A stretch of DNA of 64,000 nucleotides from Linyphia triangularis (taxonomy: Eukaryota; Arthropoda; Arachnida; Araneae; Linyphiidae): assembly GCA_963978545.1 (NCBI GenBank), contig OZ021732.1, positions 29,170,123-29,234,122 on the forward strand, given 5' to 3'. Positions 28,001-37,270 of this stretch are shown piece by piece. Every line of letters starts with the position of its first letter. The first letter of the stretch is position 1. The notes beneath the pieces were generated by a model. The model did no database searches. It worked only from the letters and a program-made list of their open reading frames with translations, and was not told where the DNA came from. The translations under genes and the position numbers were made by a program.

Positions 28001-30567
28001 TTAGAATAACATACAAGACAATTTTTTTCTATATTTGTATTTAAATTTAAAAACAGTTAAATAAATTTACCATTTTAAACAAAAAAATCCTTGAATTTTT
28101 GCGTTCTAATAACAAAAAGAAATTTTTTGTGAGGGGATATATCTCCATATCCCTCCCCCAGGCTATGCAACCGATATAATTTTACATACTCTAGATATTA
28201 GCAAAGGAAGAAAATAAAAACATTTTTAAAAAAATCAAAATGTTATTACAATTTTGTAAAATTACTGAATTTATTTCCAGAGAGGATATTCTTGGAACTT
28301 AACTATCGTGGTTACAATAGCCAAAAGGTAGACCTTTATTTTAAGGATAGGTTTATTTTTATATACTTTAGATTGAAAAATAATAAAAAAAAAAAAAAAA
28401 AAAGATTTTTGAATGCCTTACTTAAATGGGTAACCAAACTTGTATTGAGCATCCTTTTCATAATCCTTACATTTGATTTCAATAGTCGCAACTGCTTCAA
28501 AACCAGCAGTAGTTGCAAATGCAAATATAGACATAACCTATACAAATGAAAAAGGACAAAAAACCTTAATTTCAATAAAAATTCATGTGTTTAGTAATTA
28601 AAATAAAATTATTTTCTAAACTATTATCTAAAGTGATATTATAAATTGCATTAAAGCTGGTAAAACTTTAAAATCATCAACACAATGTCCAAGAAACCCA
28701 AGAAATCTTTTTAAAACTATTTGTTAAACTGAACTTAATTAACTTTTTATTTAAGATTTCCAGAGAAAAAAATTTCCATTTGGTACAAAAAAAATCAAGG
28801 AAAAATATGTACAGCAAAGTTTCAGCTCTTTTGATCTTATTTACATTTTTATTCATTTGTATTAATAAAAATGGTTACTCTTCCGTAAGACAGGTATAAA
28901 AAACTGCCAAGTTTGAAAGTTGGTGCAGTTATCGCCAATCTGAAATGTGTACATGAAAATAATATTTTAACCTCGTAAACTTAACTTTTATTCATTAGTT
29001 AACACATTCGCTGCCACTGACGCGCTGGCGCGTCAGCATGCCGCTACCTCCCATGCCGGCGAAGCTCTGGGACGACGATCGAGTATGATAAGTAAACTGC
29101 TTTATTTTTAGTTCGGATTTGGAGGTTGAACGATGAGGTTTTTGAGGCACGTTAGTGAAGCATTATTTTTATATTTTTAGTGCTTGGTTTTTAAATTTTG
29201 TGTTTAAATTTTTTTATGTGCATTTTTAAAAATGGCAGACAGTACAAGTATTGCAGGACCTTCACAGCCCAAGAAAAGGAAAGTAAATAAAAAACTGACT
29301 GATGCCGAAATATTAGAATTACTAGAAAAGAGTGATCTTTCTGATTATGACAGCGTAGACGATGAAGATTACAGTTGGGATTCTACAAGCGAATCGGAAG
29401 GAGATAGTGATGTCGCTGTGTCACTTTTTTTAAATTCGGCTTCTGAGGATGGATATATAAATTTTGGTGGCAGCGAATGTGTTAATGAGTTGCTATAACA
29501 ACCTTATAATCAGTGGTAGAAGTGAGAGTAAAAAAAGTGGGGGGTTGCGCAAAAGTTAGTGACAAATGCAAGTCTCTCCCCCCCCCCCCCCATCAATAAA
29601 TTTTATAATTACCTGTCTTATATTAAAAATTTTAACTAGAAAAGAAATAATTTAGACTTTCTAACATTAACATTGAACAAGGGTTGAAAATTTATTCTTA
29701 TTTTAATGAATCTTCTGCAACTTAAGTTTTTTTACTTGGAAGTAAGAGTTAAAGTGAAGTAATAATTCAACATTACATATAAAACTTTTTATTTAGATTT
29801 AAATTGTACTTCTAAATGTGCATACTTTCGTGAATTTATGGGACAAGAATAAAAATTCAACTTATTCGAAAGTTCCTCCAAAATTAAAAGTTGACCAAGT
29901 GTAACTGTATTTGTTAATGAAAATACATCTTTATACAAAGAAGTATAATACATTTTTATAGTAGTATGATATATATCAAAAATAGATTTAATTTTTGCAT
30001 TTGAAAACTTTAAATCACTTTTTCTCAGTGACACTACATTTAAATGTTAATATTTTTCTTTAGTAGTTTTTAGATGGATTGAGTGTTCTTAGAAGTGGGG
30101 GGATGGATTTCAGTGGTTTTAGAAGTGGAGGGATTAATCTCGATGGTTTTAGAAGTGAGAAGATGCATGAGTATTTTCTTGAAAAGTGAGGGGACACGTC
30201 AACCCGCGTCTACCCACACTTCTAGAACTGCTTACAATGGATCAGAAGGATTTGACTGAATTATTGCTGCAATTTGGCAATTTTTTTTTTGTATGCATCT
30301 AACAGAAGAATACCTAAATGTAAATAAGAATTTTGCAAGAAAGTCTAAACTGTAGCACCTTGCCAAAAGTTTCCTCTAAAAAAAACCTCCTTCCACAACA
30401 GGCTTCGACAAATCATATAATTTGTATTGACTTCTAAATTTTTATTGCAAAAATTTGCTACAGGGGCATTAAGTTGAAAAATTGTTAACAAATACTTATG
30501 TTCTTACTAGTTGTATGATTCTAATGAATCCACGAGGCTCAATCAGGACTCTTAAATTTAAATCCAT
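15916..30567 (-). CDS. Syp: synaptophysin (tetraspan synaptic-vesicle protein), five coding exons
   Basis: Joining 30567-30508, 28537-28422, 26987-26777, 22749-22558 and 16095-15916 gives an uninterrupted 252-residue protein with canonical AG and GT boundaries at every intron (phases 0, 2, 0, 0). The protein has four hydrophobic segments: about residues 15-37, 92-115 (AEFFVASGVLTLMFTAGIIF), 130-152 (SGVLSIFWFAGSCAWAQGVS) and 192-212 (IFGFANCMLWISSLWFVYKE). This is the MARVEL/synaptophysin fold. The first lumenal loop has Cys43 and Cys71 and an NVS sequon at Asn73. The second has Cys171 and Cys178. The short cytosolic tail is rich in Gln, Pro, Met, Asp and Tyr, as in the physins. Known role of the family: an abundant synaptic-vesicle membrane protein that binds synaptobrevin. 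It is a physin rather than a gyrin, judged from the SDVK motif after TM3 and the (L/F)WFV(Y/F)KET end of TM4. The first exon(s), 5' of 30578, are non-coding and not firmly placed. Confidence 0.93.
16315..16364. repeat. near-perfect 50 bp palindrome (hairpin)
   Basis: Arms 16315-16339 and 16340-16364 pair over 25 bases with one mismatch and no loop; the centre is ATGCTTAAGCAT. It lies in the last synaptophysin intron, about 220 bp from the exon boundary. It may be the core of a tiny fold-back element or an RNA hairpin. No target duplication was recognised. Confidence 0.9.
16365..17188. other. intron sequence, nothing recognised
   Basis: AT-rich intron of synaptophysin between the palindrome and the tandem repeat. 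No supportable feature. Confidence 0.4.
17189..17760. repeat. diverged tandem repeat, about five units of 109-138 bp
   Basis: Units start with GGCCAAAACTA(G/C)TTATGTTGAAA and TTTCAGAGCTCTA-like blocks near 17189, 17328, 17454, 17588 and 17697. Each continues into ATTAATTAAAAAA and TTCTGTTTTTCAAAAGT stretches. Divergence between units indicates an old array. Confidence 0.8.
17891..21329 (+). mobile_element. 3.4 kb long-TIR DNA transposon carrying an XPG-like nuclease gene
   Basis: The termini GACCAGGCAA (left) and, inverted, GTCCAGGCAA (right) are flanked by TA at 17889-17890 and 21330-21331. The inverted repeats extend about 340 bp each (about 17891-18231 and 20986-21329), with blocks such as AACACCCCGAAAAACGAATT and GTATACAGGTACAGGTAT conserved in both arms at high identity apart from small indels. 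One degenerate plus-strand gene lies between them (18746-20880). The element sits in the last intron of synaptophysin, in the opposite orientation. Academ elements also encode XPG-like proteins, but I see no helicase here, and the TIR and apparent 2 bp duplication do not settle the class. Confidence 0.85.
18746..20880 (+). pseudogene. XPG/FEN-like (PIN-fold) nuclease of a DNA transposon, degenerate
   Basis: About 700 codons spread over several frames with stops and frameshifts. In order: an N-terminal region with ADRIGSWELHLNAMLEILP (18752-18970) and FVIRKSDKLWGELGSG; SGLTENQRA near 19090; a middle part ending YILDGGSLLHRISWHNNNTY (19491-19800); after a frame change KAVVFDGCIRFPTIKDGAHR (about 19810-19890), like the XPG N-region; DRDADVDIV and VVEDIDLMILIL-type acidic blocks (20037-20150), like XPG-I metal-binding carboxylates; FLHAFTG followed by a stop and DTF..FSIAKSLA, like the FEN/XPG glycine-Asp helix; then RLPSTDSSTKYHSYRTYL; GWGW-like EEWGWYV; and a Cys-rich end, CSTLRCGCKCNGLSCSTACG (20750-20815). 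In the XPG/FEN family these acidic residues hold catalytic metal ions. Multi-copy relatives occur in arthropod and cnidarian genomes as far as I recall. The copy is inactive. Confidence 0.75.
21332..22557. other. intron sequence, nothing recognised
   Basis: AT-rich intron of synaptophysin between the long-TIR transposon and the exon at 22558. No gene or repeat end seen. Confidence 0.4.
22558..22749 (-). CDS. Syp: synaptophysin exon, codons 130-193
   Basis: Acceptor TTCTTTTCAG and donor GTAGGA; exactly 64 codons. It encodes TM3 (SIFWFAGSCAWAQGVSDVKY) and lumenal loop 2 with its Cys pair (ICMDDVEVC). This is the most diagnostic exon. Confidence 0.94.
23170..23690 (+). mobile_element. probable solo LTR of a retrotransposon
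   Basis: A stretch of balanced composition inside an AT-rich intron. It has a TATA box (TATATAAG at 23331), a start-site region rich in GAGTTAGTTGGAGTTGGC-type repeats, and an AATAAA signal at 23609 followed by TTTCTGCAAGTTTT. This order is that of U3-R-U5. Exact ends and target duplication could not be fixed. An alternative is a promoter fragment of another element. Confidence 0.55.
23960..24506 (-). mobile_element. truncated copy of the hAT-type element at 29511
   Basis: Read on the minus strand from 24506, this begins CAGTGGTAGAAGTGGGGG and follows the 29511-30230 element block by block: GGTGACAAGTGCA, ATAAATTTTATAATT, TTACTTGGAAGTAAGAG, AAAAGTTGACCAAGTG and others. The far TIR was not found, so the copy is truncated or decayed at about 23960. 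Confidence 0.75.
24507..26776. other. intron sequence, nothing recognised
   Basis: AT-rich intron DNA with T- and A-runs. Some CACTTTTCAAGG and TTCAAGCACTT pairs near 25750 and 26395 hint at an inverted arrangement that I could not resolve. Confidence 0.35.
26777..26987 (-). CDS. Syp: synaptophysin exon, codons 59-129
   Basis: Acceptor TCTTTTTACAG, then one base completing Lys59, then 70 codons. It encodes the rest of loop 1 (LRVPEKCGNVS), TM2 (AEFFVASGVLTLMFTAGIIF) and the cytosolic turn ending NPMAPVV. The donor is GTAAGA. Confidence 0.93.
27399..27554. mobile_element. Tc1/mariner-type MITE, copy 1
   Basis: A 156 bp palindromic element flanked by TA (27397-27398 and 27555-27556). The ends are CAATCAAACCCCATTATCGC on the left and, inverted, CAGTCAAATCCAGTTAACAC on the right. 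A second copy of the family brackets the hAT element at 41530-44145. TA duplication plus inverted ends suggests mobilisation by a Tc1/mariner transposase. Confidence 0.85.
28422..28537 (-). CDS. Syp: synaptophysin exon, codons 21-58 plus two bases
   Basis: Acceptor TTTGTATAG and donor GTAAGG. It encodes the end of TM1 (VMSIFAFATTAGFE) and the start of the first lumenal loop up to YPF. The split codon AA|A (Lys59) is completed by the next exon. Confidence 0.92.
28999..29510 (+). mobile_element. piggyBac-type transposon, 5' end
   Basis: It begins with TTAA at 28999-29002 followed by CACATTCGCTGCC, the usual look of a piggyBac terminus. A subterminal perfect hairpin CTGACGCGC-TG-GCGCGTCAG follows at 29017-29036. 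A leader leads to the ATG at 29232. It is cut at 29510 by a hAT-type insertion, and no 3' end was recognised. Confidence 0.75.
29232..29498 (+). pseudogene. piggyBac transposase N-terminal fragment
   Basis: An 88-residue frame. It opens with MADSTSIAGPSQPKKRKVNK, has a LTDAEILELLEKSDLSDYD block, and continues with a very acidic Ser/Asp/Glu stretch (DDEDYSWDSTSESEGDSD). An acidic N-terminal leader of this kind is typical of piggyBac-family transposases. The catalytic domain is missing. The frame stops at 29498, just before the hAT insertion. Confidence 0.7.
29511..30230 (+). mobile_element. non-autonomous hAT-type element inserted at the piggyBac fragment
   Basis: 720 bp. The ends are CAGTGGTAGAAGTG on the left and, inverted, CAGTTCTAGAAGTGTG on the right. 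An 8 bp duplication with one mismatch, CTTA(T/C)AAT, lies at 29503-29510 and 30231-30238. Near the right end are three spaced copies of GGTTTTAGAAGTG-like subterminal repeats (30070-30160). There is no transposase. A truncated sister copy lies at 23960-24506. Confidence 0.85.
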
Positions 30568-30578
30568 GTTTCAATCAG
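30508..30578 (-). CDS. Syp: synaptophysin exon with start codon (codons 1-20)
   Basis: The acceptor TTTTTTTACAG precedes 30578. Eleven bases of 5'UTR follow, then ATG at 30567-30565. The coding part reads MDLNLRVLIEPRGFIRIIQL, matching the EP-GF-(K/R)-(V/I) start of physins. The donor is GTAAGA at 30507. The short 5'UTR part implies at least one upstream non-coding exon. Confidence 0.88.
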
Positions 30579-31439
30579 CTGTAAAAAACATAAGTTTACA
30601 TTAGAGGTTATTTAGTCACAAATTTTGTTAATATAAAAAAATATACATTTGTATACATTTTGTATTTTTCACAGGATCATGAAACTAGTAATGAAAAACT
30701 TAATACGTAATGAAATTCTTCCTATAATTACTTAATTAAATTTCAAAAGCACTTCAAATTTGGCTGGCGATGGGTACAGGACGATTTTTGCTAATTTTTT
30801 TTCATTGTAAAAAATCAGAGCCAGACACGTATTTTCTTAGCTGTTTTTGAAAGGTTACAATAACAAATATTACGAAAGTGAATACTAAAGGGTAACAATA
30901 ACAAATTATAAACGTTTTAGAAAAATCCATCTGTGCTAATATTAAAATATAAAATCACAATAAGTAACTGTATCAATATTAGAAAGTATTTTTTTTTTTT
31001 TTTGTGTGAAATAAAAACAACTAATTCATTAAATATAAATTTGAATAAAAAAACATTAAACAAAATAATAATTCACATTAAAAAATTTCAAAAAAAGTTA
31101 ATGTTTTTGAGCACAAATCAATTATTAAAATAATTTTGACTTAAATAAGAATTCATGACCGCTAAGGAAAAGGTCGAGGAAAACGAAACTAAAATAATAG
31201 TTTCTTTAGAAAAATAGATTCCGACAAAAGACGTTTCTTAGTATTAAAATATAGGAAAATTACGAACACAACTTTAATACATCAACACAAATTTATATTT
31301 TAAATGAACATTAATGTAATCATTTTCATGAAATAGAGTAGATATACACTATACGCAGAAAAATACTTACATTTAAGGGGGTATTTTGATTATAATGAAA
31401 TGTAATCTTGATAGAAGTAGGCTTTTATTATTTACTTAA

Positions 31440-31680
31440 CTCAATTTGAGTTTTATTTCACTGCTCAAGATCAGAATTTTATATTTTTGTAAACAGGCAC
31501 CATAGTAAAGCTAAAAACGACCTACTTGCGGTACCGTCAATCCATTTCTCGATCGATATCGAAGCGTTGCCATCGCACATGAAAGAAAGATTTTCACCAC
31601 AGCGTTGATTGGTTGCTAGTACCTGAGCGAGACATCAAAGAGAGGTTAGAGATACTCAAAAGAATAACATGCCCACCAAA
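31440..31680 (-). promoter_or_regulatory. candidate synaptophysin promoter and non-coding first exon
   Basis: A short stretch of balanced composition about 1 kb upstream of the start-codon exon. On the minus strand it contains an inverted-GATTGGTT CCAAT-like box (CAACCAATCAAC) and, further on, GCAAGTAGGTCG, which could serve as a splice donor. A non-coding exon is required because the start-codon exon has a splice acceptor. The position is inferred only. Confidence 0.3.
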
Positions 31681-32181
31681 TGTATTTTACAACAATTTCT
31701 GTCGAATTCATAAATTTAAAGCTATTGAAAATTGAAAAAAATTATTAGTGGGTGATGAGGTCATCATAGGAATGGTTGAGTGAAATCGAAATTCTATTGT
31801 ATTTCAATATTATGACACTATCGTAAATAAACGCAAAATCTATATCAATTTAGAAGAACTTGATTTGCTTAAAATCGTTCAAATACCATATAATATATAT
31901 TATAAAACATTTATGAGTAAATATAATTATACATAACAATTATATATACGAAGCATATATAGCTAACCAACTCAATTCCATTTCCCCCCCAAAATATTCT
32001 TATCTCTAGAAAGAATCTTGTAAACACTTTTTTCTGATTTTCTTGAAGTTTTAAAAAAAAATTCTTTCATTTATATTGTGCATTTTTTTTTTTTTACGAC
32101 CTTTTATTTTTTCTTGGTTTTAAAACAGTCTATCTACTAATTGTAATTCATGTTTTACAAATGTTTTATGCCTTGTAGGTA

Positions 32182-34707
32182 CAGTGGCGGATCCAGGATT
32201 TTCCTGAGGAGGGGGCGCAACACCTGTGCCTTAGCCAGGATGAAATCGAATATTTAAAAAAAGTTTAAAAAAAAAAAAAAAAATCTATGCAGTGTTCTAG
32301 AAATATACTTCAAGATAATCCGTATCCATTGATTGACCCCCCCCCCCCCTCTTTTTTTTCCGTCACATTTCTGACTCGCTATCTTAGCGTAAGGTGAAAT
32401 GCCCAGGTTATACCAAAATTACTTTTCAGTTTAAAAAAAAAAAAACTCCCCCCTCCCACTCCTCAAAAAACACCCTTGTATGCTAGATATTTTTATGAAC
32501 TCCTTTGTTTCTTTATACTAATGACAAATAAAACGTTTTTGCAAAGTTTCATGAACGGACCAATTTTTTATTTTTTAATGTCGTATTTTACCTTTCCTTG
32601 GAATTTACATGTGTTTTCGTTTATAAAAAAGAACTGTAACTTTTTTAGATTAGTTATATCGTTTTGCTTTTTTTCATTGGATTCAGCATAAAAAAAAGTA
32701 CTCTAAAAAAATGTGTCACATGCCTAAATTGCTCCAAAATTAATTTTCCAGCCACAAAACCACCTGACCCCCCCCCCCCAAAAAAAAACACCTTCTTTGC
32801 TAGATATTTTTATGGACTCATTTGAAATTCATTTTCATGACAAATATAGAACATTTTTGCCAAGTTTGATCAAAGAACCAATTTTTTTGTTTTTCTTATG
32901 GTCTTAGGTACTATTTTACCAGCAGTAATATATATATTTGGTGCGATTTTATACATCCATATTTTGTTTTACTTTCAACTACCCGTATGGTATAAAAGTA
33001 TTGAATTCGGGGGGGGGGGGGGGGAATCGATTTTATTGTATTTCTACACATTTTGGAACGGGATGAGTTCAAAAAAATGTTTGTGCCTGTTAGTTATCAG
33101 CATAACTCCCAAAACGGATTAACTTCCGATGTTCAATTTTTATTCACAGGTTATTGATGGCCATAGGACCTCGCATTACGGTTTTGGTCAAAATTGCACA
33201 TGTGCATTAAGTAGCTGATATTGAAAAAATTACGTTTTTCAGCGATTACCAAAAGATGGTTTTAACGATTTTGATTAAAATCGCTATAAAAATGCCTTTA
33301 AAGGTGTTTTAATCATTCCTACCTCCGTAGAAATGAGATAATGCGAACTCCCATCAACGACTGTTTCTGCTCTGTTGCACTTAAAAGAAAGGATAATGCA
33401 GTGTTTATTGAAAAATATATCGCAATTTTCACCGTTTCAAGGGCGTTTTTTTAGAATAATCGCCAAACTGGGCATTTCTTTTAAATAATGAAAACAAAAT
33501 AGGTAAATTATATCAATCCGTGACAAATTAAAAAAACATCGCATACTGAAATATTGTGTTCCAATTCTTCAATATAACTGGAAGAGAGAGATTGTAGGAG
33601 GATCATTGTATTTAAAAAAATTTAAGAACTTCATTTTGAGTTGCAATATCATTTTACTTATTTCATGAAACTTTTGAACAAGAATCAGAAGTTTCATAAA
33701 AAATATGTTTTGGAAGAATAGGCTTAGAATAAAATTAGAGTAATATTAGCCTTCTCTAAAAGTATATATATATTATGCCGTAAGCGTTATGATTACTTAT
33801 GAAGTGCAATATTTCTTGCATTACTTCTGCAATAACGAAAGAAGAAGAAAAAAAAAAAAAAGAATTTGAAAGTATGTCCAGGTGAATATTTGTACAAAAC
33901 TTTTCAAATTATCGTAAAAAACATGCACATTTATTTTGTTAATTCATTCGTTTAATTTCGTACAGGGTTTGAAAGCGATATTTTTTTAAATAATTATTTC
34001 TGCTACTGTAGTGCTACTTTACACAGATAATTCTTCTTACAAAATTGTTTATAAGTCTATTATATGTAAAAAAAAAAAAAAAATTGGCATACCTTTCCAG
34101 TGTGGTGCAAGAGAGGATTGTTAATCGAAATTCAAATATGACGCTTATTTACAAGCCGAAGCAGAAATTAAAGCTGGACGAGTTCTTATGCAGTTAATAA
34201 ATAACCTTCCTCTTCCTTTCTTTTAAAAGTTTTAAGTTTAGCCTATTACCATGTCCAGTTGAATGGGGGTGGCCATTTCCGGGGAAAAATAAATAGTCAA
34301 CCTCTCATTTTTTCCCCCCCTGGTTGGCGTTGGACATTACGCATGTGAGTCAAAATTTCTTCCTCCCACTCGACAGAAAAGGGATCGGGTATCAGGGGTC
34401 CAAGATATCTTCAAGGTCAAGAGGGTGGAGATTTGAATACTTGTACAGTCTTTCAACATCCGTTTGAATGGGAAGAGAAAAGGCTATAAATAGAACCTTG
34501 GTACAAAAATAAGCTTTTTTTCGTTGCTCTTTTTGGAAATTAGATGAAGGTTAAAATATAATTGTTGCGTGAACTTATTGAAAAAAACTTGGGAAAAAAA
34601 TATATATTTATTATTATTATTTATTTATTTCTGCAAATTGTAAAAAAAAGACTCCACCTGAGGAGGGGGCGCGCGCCCCCCGCGCCCCCTGGCTGGATCC
34701 GCCATTG
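32182..34707. mobile_element. 2.5 kb non-autonomous hAT element
   Basis: A perfect 8 bp duplication, TGTAGGTA, lies at 32174-32181 and 34708-34715. The ends are CAGTGGCGGATCCAGG on the left and, inverted, CAATGGCGGATCCAGC on the right, both followed by GGAGGGGGCGC. The right subterminal region is a GC-rich palindrome (GGGGGCGCGCGCCCCCC). Inside are two direct copies of a roughly 130 bp block (GCTAGATATTTTTATG(A/G)ACTC near 32482 and 32800), long C- and G-runs, and a piece of the dispersed repeat found at 39-46 kb. No transposase frame exists. Confidence 0.92.
32915..33500 (+). repeat. dispersed repeat family D, copy inside the hAT element
   Basis: It contains AGCATAACTCCCAAAACGGA, a GGCCATAGGACCT block, and TTTTTCAGCGATT with AACGATTTTGAT(T/C)AAAATCGCT. 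These also occur at 36728-37270 (inverted), 39093-39850, 40078-40815 and 45845-46265. Confidence 0.65.
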
Positions 34708-34780
34708 TGTAGGTAACCTTAATAGTAGTTACTTATTGCATTGTAAAAGATTGTTCACCCCCCGTTTTACTTCAAAACCA

Positions 34781-34906
34781 GTTTGGAGCGATTATGTGCT
34801 AATGGGAGTCGAACTCGGGACTCCTAAGTCAGTAGACAGATGTGCTAACCGCTAAGCAAAAGTGACCACTGGTACCTAGGTGTTGTATCTCGAGACCACC
34901 ATATAG
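34781..34906 (-). mobile_element. tRNA-like repeat, family C, copy 1
   Basis: Read on the minus strand it has a tRNA-like A box (TTAGCGGTTAGCAC) and a B-box-like GAGTTCGACTCC. It is followed by TTAGCACATAATCGCTCC. A second copy in the same orientation lies 310 bp away. This could be a SINE head or a tRNA pseudogene repeat. Confidence 0.55.
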
Positions 34907-35087
34907 CACCTTCCCAGTGAGTCGCGAAGGGGACAAACGATTGAGTTGCTTGCGTGTGAGTTGAGTGCGTTGCATGAGAGTTGAGTGGTTGCTAGATGTT
35001 GCTTTCTGAGTTGGTAGTGCGGAGGGCATGCAGTATTTTCAGAAGGCACCGATAGATGACAGTATGATTCAGTTGTCCGATAGTCAC

Positions 35088-35230
35088 CACTTTGGAGCGA
35101 GTATGCGCTAATGGAAGTTGAACCCGGAACTCCTAGGTCAGTAGACAGGCGTGCTATCCACTAGGCAAAAGTGACCAATGATGCTTAGGTGTTGTATTTG
35201 TCATTTTCACACAAGACCACCATACCAGCT
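35088..35230 (-). mobile_element. tRNA-like repeat, family C, copy 2
   Basis: About 80% similar by eye to 34781-34906, sharing CTGTCTACTGACTTAGGAG-like and GGTCACTTTTGC blocks on the minus strand, with A box (CTAGTGGATAGCACG) and B box (GGGTTCAACTTCC). The spacing suggests the two copies form one duplicated unit or two insertions. Confidence 0.55.
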
Positions 35231-35235
35231 CCATT

Positions 35236-35310
35236 CATAGGCGCCAACTTTTGACTTTTACCAGGGGGGCGAGACTCGATGGAAAAGGAGGAGGGGGACA
35301 AAGATTTCTG
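35236..35310 (+). mobile_element. hAT-type element end (CATAGGCGCC), left
   Basis: CATAGGCGCCAACTTTTGAC followed by ACCAGGGGGGCGAGACTCG matches the ends of the 51792-52528 element. An opposite end of the same type lies at 44965. Flanking octamers (GCTCCATT and CTGAAAAA) do not match, so the two ends are not proven to be one element. Confidence 0.5.
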
Positions 35311-36727
35311 GGCATCACTTTTTCCTTGATCTACATACAGAATTAATTAATGCTTCTGGATAATAATTTATGAAAAAAGGAACCTGTACTAGTAACGTCA
35401 TCTTTCATGCCGCCAAGCTCTTCATTCGGAAACAACTATCATTTCGAACCATTTTAAAATAACTAACACCGAAATTATCACTAAAATAGCCAAATTGTGT
35501 TTTTTTTTTTTTTTTTTTTTTTTCCTTCTTCTTCTTAATTTAAATTAAAATTTTAAAAAGTAAGAGGTTGCAAATCCATATAATATTTAAAAGCATTGAC
35601 CTGCTATTGACGTTTATTAAAAAAATTTAAAAATTCATTTCGCGAATAACTTTTGTTATATAGAACTTTCAATTATTCTTTATGCACATACTCTAAATAT
35701 TTGACGATGTGTTAACTTAATGTTTCGTTTGACTCTTTATAAAAAGCAAATTAAAACTAATAAGAATATTTTATATTTTCTTAAAAAAAGCTCCAGTTAA
35801 CGGTACTCTTCTTAAGAATATATACGTTAAAAAAGAGAGAGAGATAGTTTTATACATCTCTGTACAGTTTTTATTTTAAAAAAAAAATATTGTTGTTTAT
35901 GTGAGTAAAATATCTATATTAAATTCAAAAATTCAGAATTTTCTTCTTAAATAAACTTTCTGATGAAAGAAATATCCATTAACTTCCAAGGATGCCCATA
36001 ATTTAGCCATCACTTTTATAAAAAATCGATTTGCGTATTTTGTTTTGTAATGAAGTATGGAACACTAGGTCTTTTAGTATGCAGATTACTGGTACTATTG
36101 AAAATTAAGAGTATAGAATACAGCGCTTTTGTGCACAAAATATAACATAACTAAATTAAAATTCTATCTTAAGTGTCTGAATAATTTCATGGCATATATA
36201 TATATATTTTTAAGAAAGTCTTTGTTAATGCCCTAGATAAAAAATTAAAATAGCAATTTTTTTCACTAAGTAAACGCATATTGGGGCATTAACCTAAACT
36301 TTTGTAATATTACCTACACCTAGATGAAAAATTTAGAGGTAAATCAAGTCTTATCGTTTCGATTATAGTTGAATTTCGTTAAAGAATATTTGTGTGGCTA
36401 AAGAATATTTGTGTGGTCGAATGAGATAAAACATCTAATTATTTTAACTAGAGGTGTGAAGCATCACAGTACTTGCAATTGCACTTTAGTACAAGTCACT
36501 GCATATAAATTTGACATAAATTGGTGTAATTTACTGCTTTCGTTTTCATATTTTTATTCATTAAAAAAAAAAAAAAATTGCTAGTTTGGTAATATTTTTG
36601 GCGATAATTATTACATAAGTGGAAAGAAAGCGCCTGAATGGAGATATGTTTATCGATAAATATTACAAGATCTTTTCTTGCAAGTGAAACAGAGGAGAAA
36701 CAGTTGTTGTTAGGCAATGTTCAAAGG
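35311..36727. other. AT-rich, nothing recognised
   Basis: No gene seen. A poly-T run lies at 35502-35523. Confidence 0.35.
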
Positions 36728-37270
36728 GAGATAACTTTATTTAAAGACATTCGATTTTCAACTTTTTACGCCCCGTTTACGCATTTGTACGGAAATTTCA
36801 TAGGTGGGGATGCTTAGAGCACTCTAAAAGACATAGCCACACCGATTTAGATCAAAGTCGTTACAGCCGTTTTATGACCATTGCTGAAAAAATAAATTTT
36901 TTAATAGCAGCTACCATATATGTGCACGCGCAATTTTGACCAAAAACCTTAATGGCAGGTACCATGACCACCACTAACTCGTATACAAAAGTTGAGCATC
37001 ATGAGTCATTCTGTTCGAAAATTGACCTGAACACTGACAGTACTTTGACTTTGGATTAATTAAAATAGCTAAAGTAGTTCCTCAGCAACTGCTGAAAAAC
37101 TGAAAAACAAGATTTTTTCACGATGTTTCGGGATTTAAACTTTAAGCGCATGCACAATTTTGACGAAAACCTCAATGGTAAATCCCATGGCCACCACTAA
37201 CCCGTGCACCACATTTAAACATCGTTATAGGTCAATCCGTTCGGGAGTCATGCTAAACACGTACACTGAC
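36728..37270 (-). repeat. dispersed repeat family D, inverted copies
   Basis: Two partial minus-strand copies back to back (36728-37040 and 37085-37270). They contain the reverse of the GTGGTGGCCATGG(G/T)ACC and GGTTTTTGGTCAAAATTGCG blocks seen at 39.3 and 40.3 kb. Confidence 0.65.
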
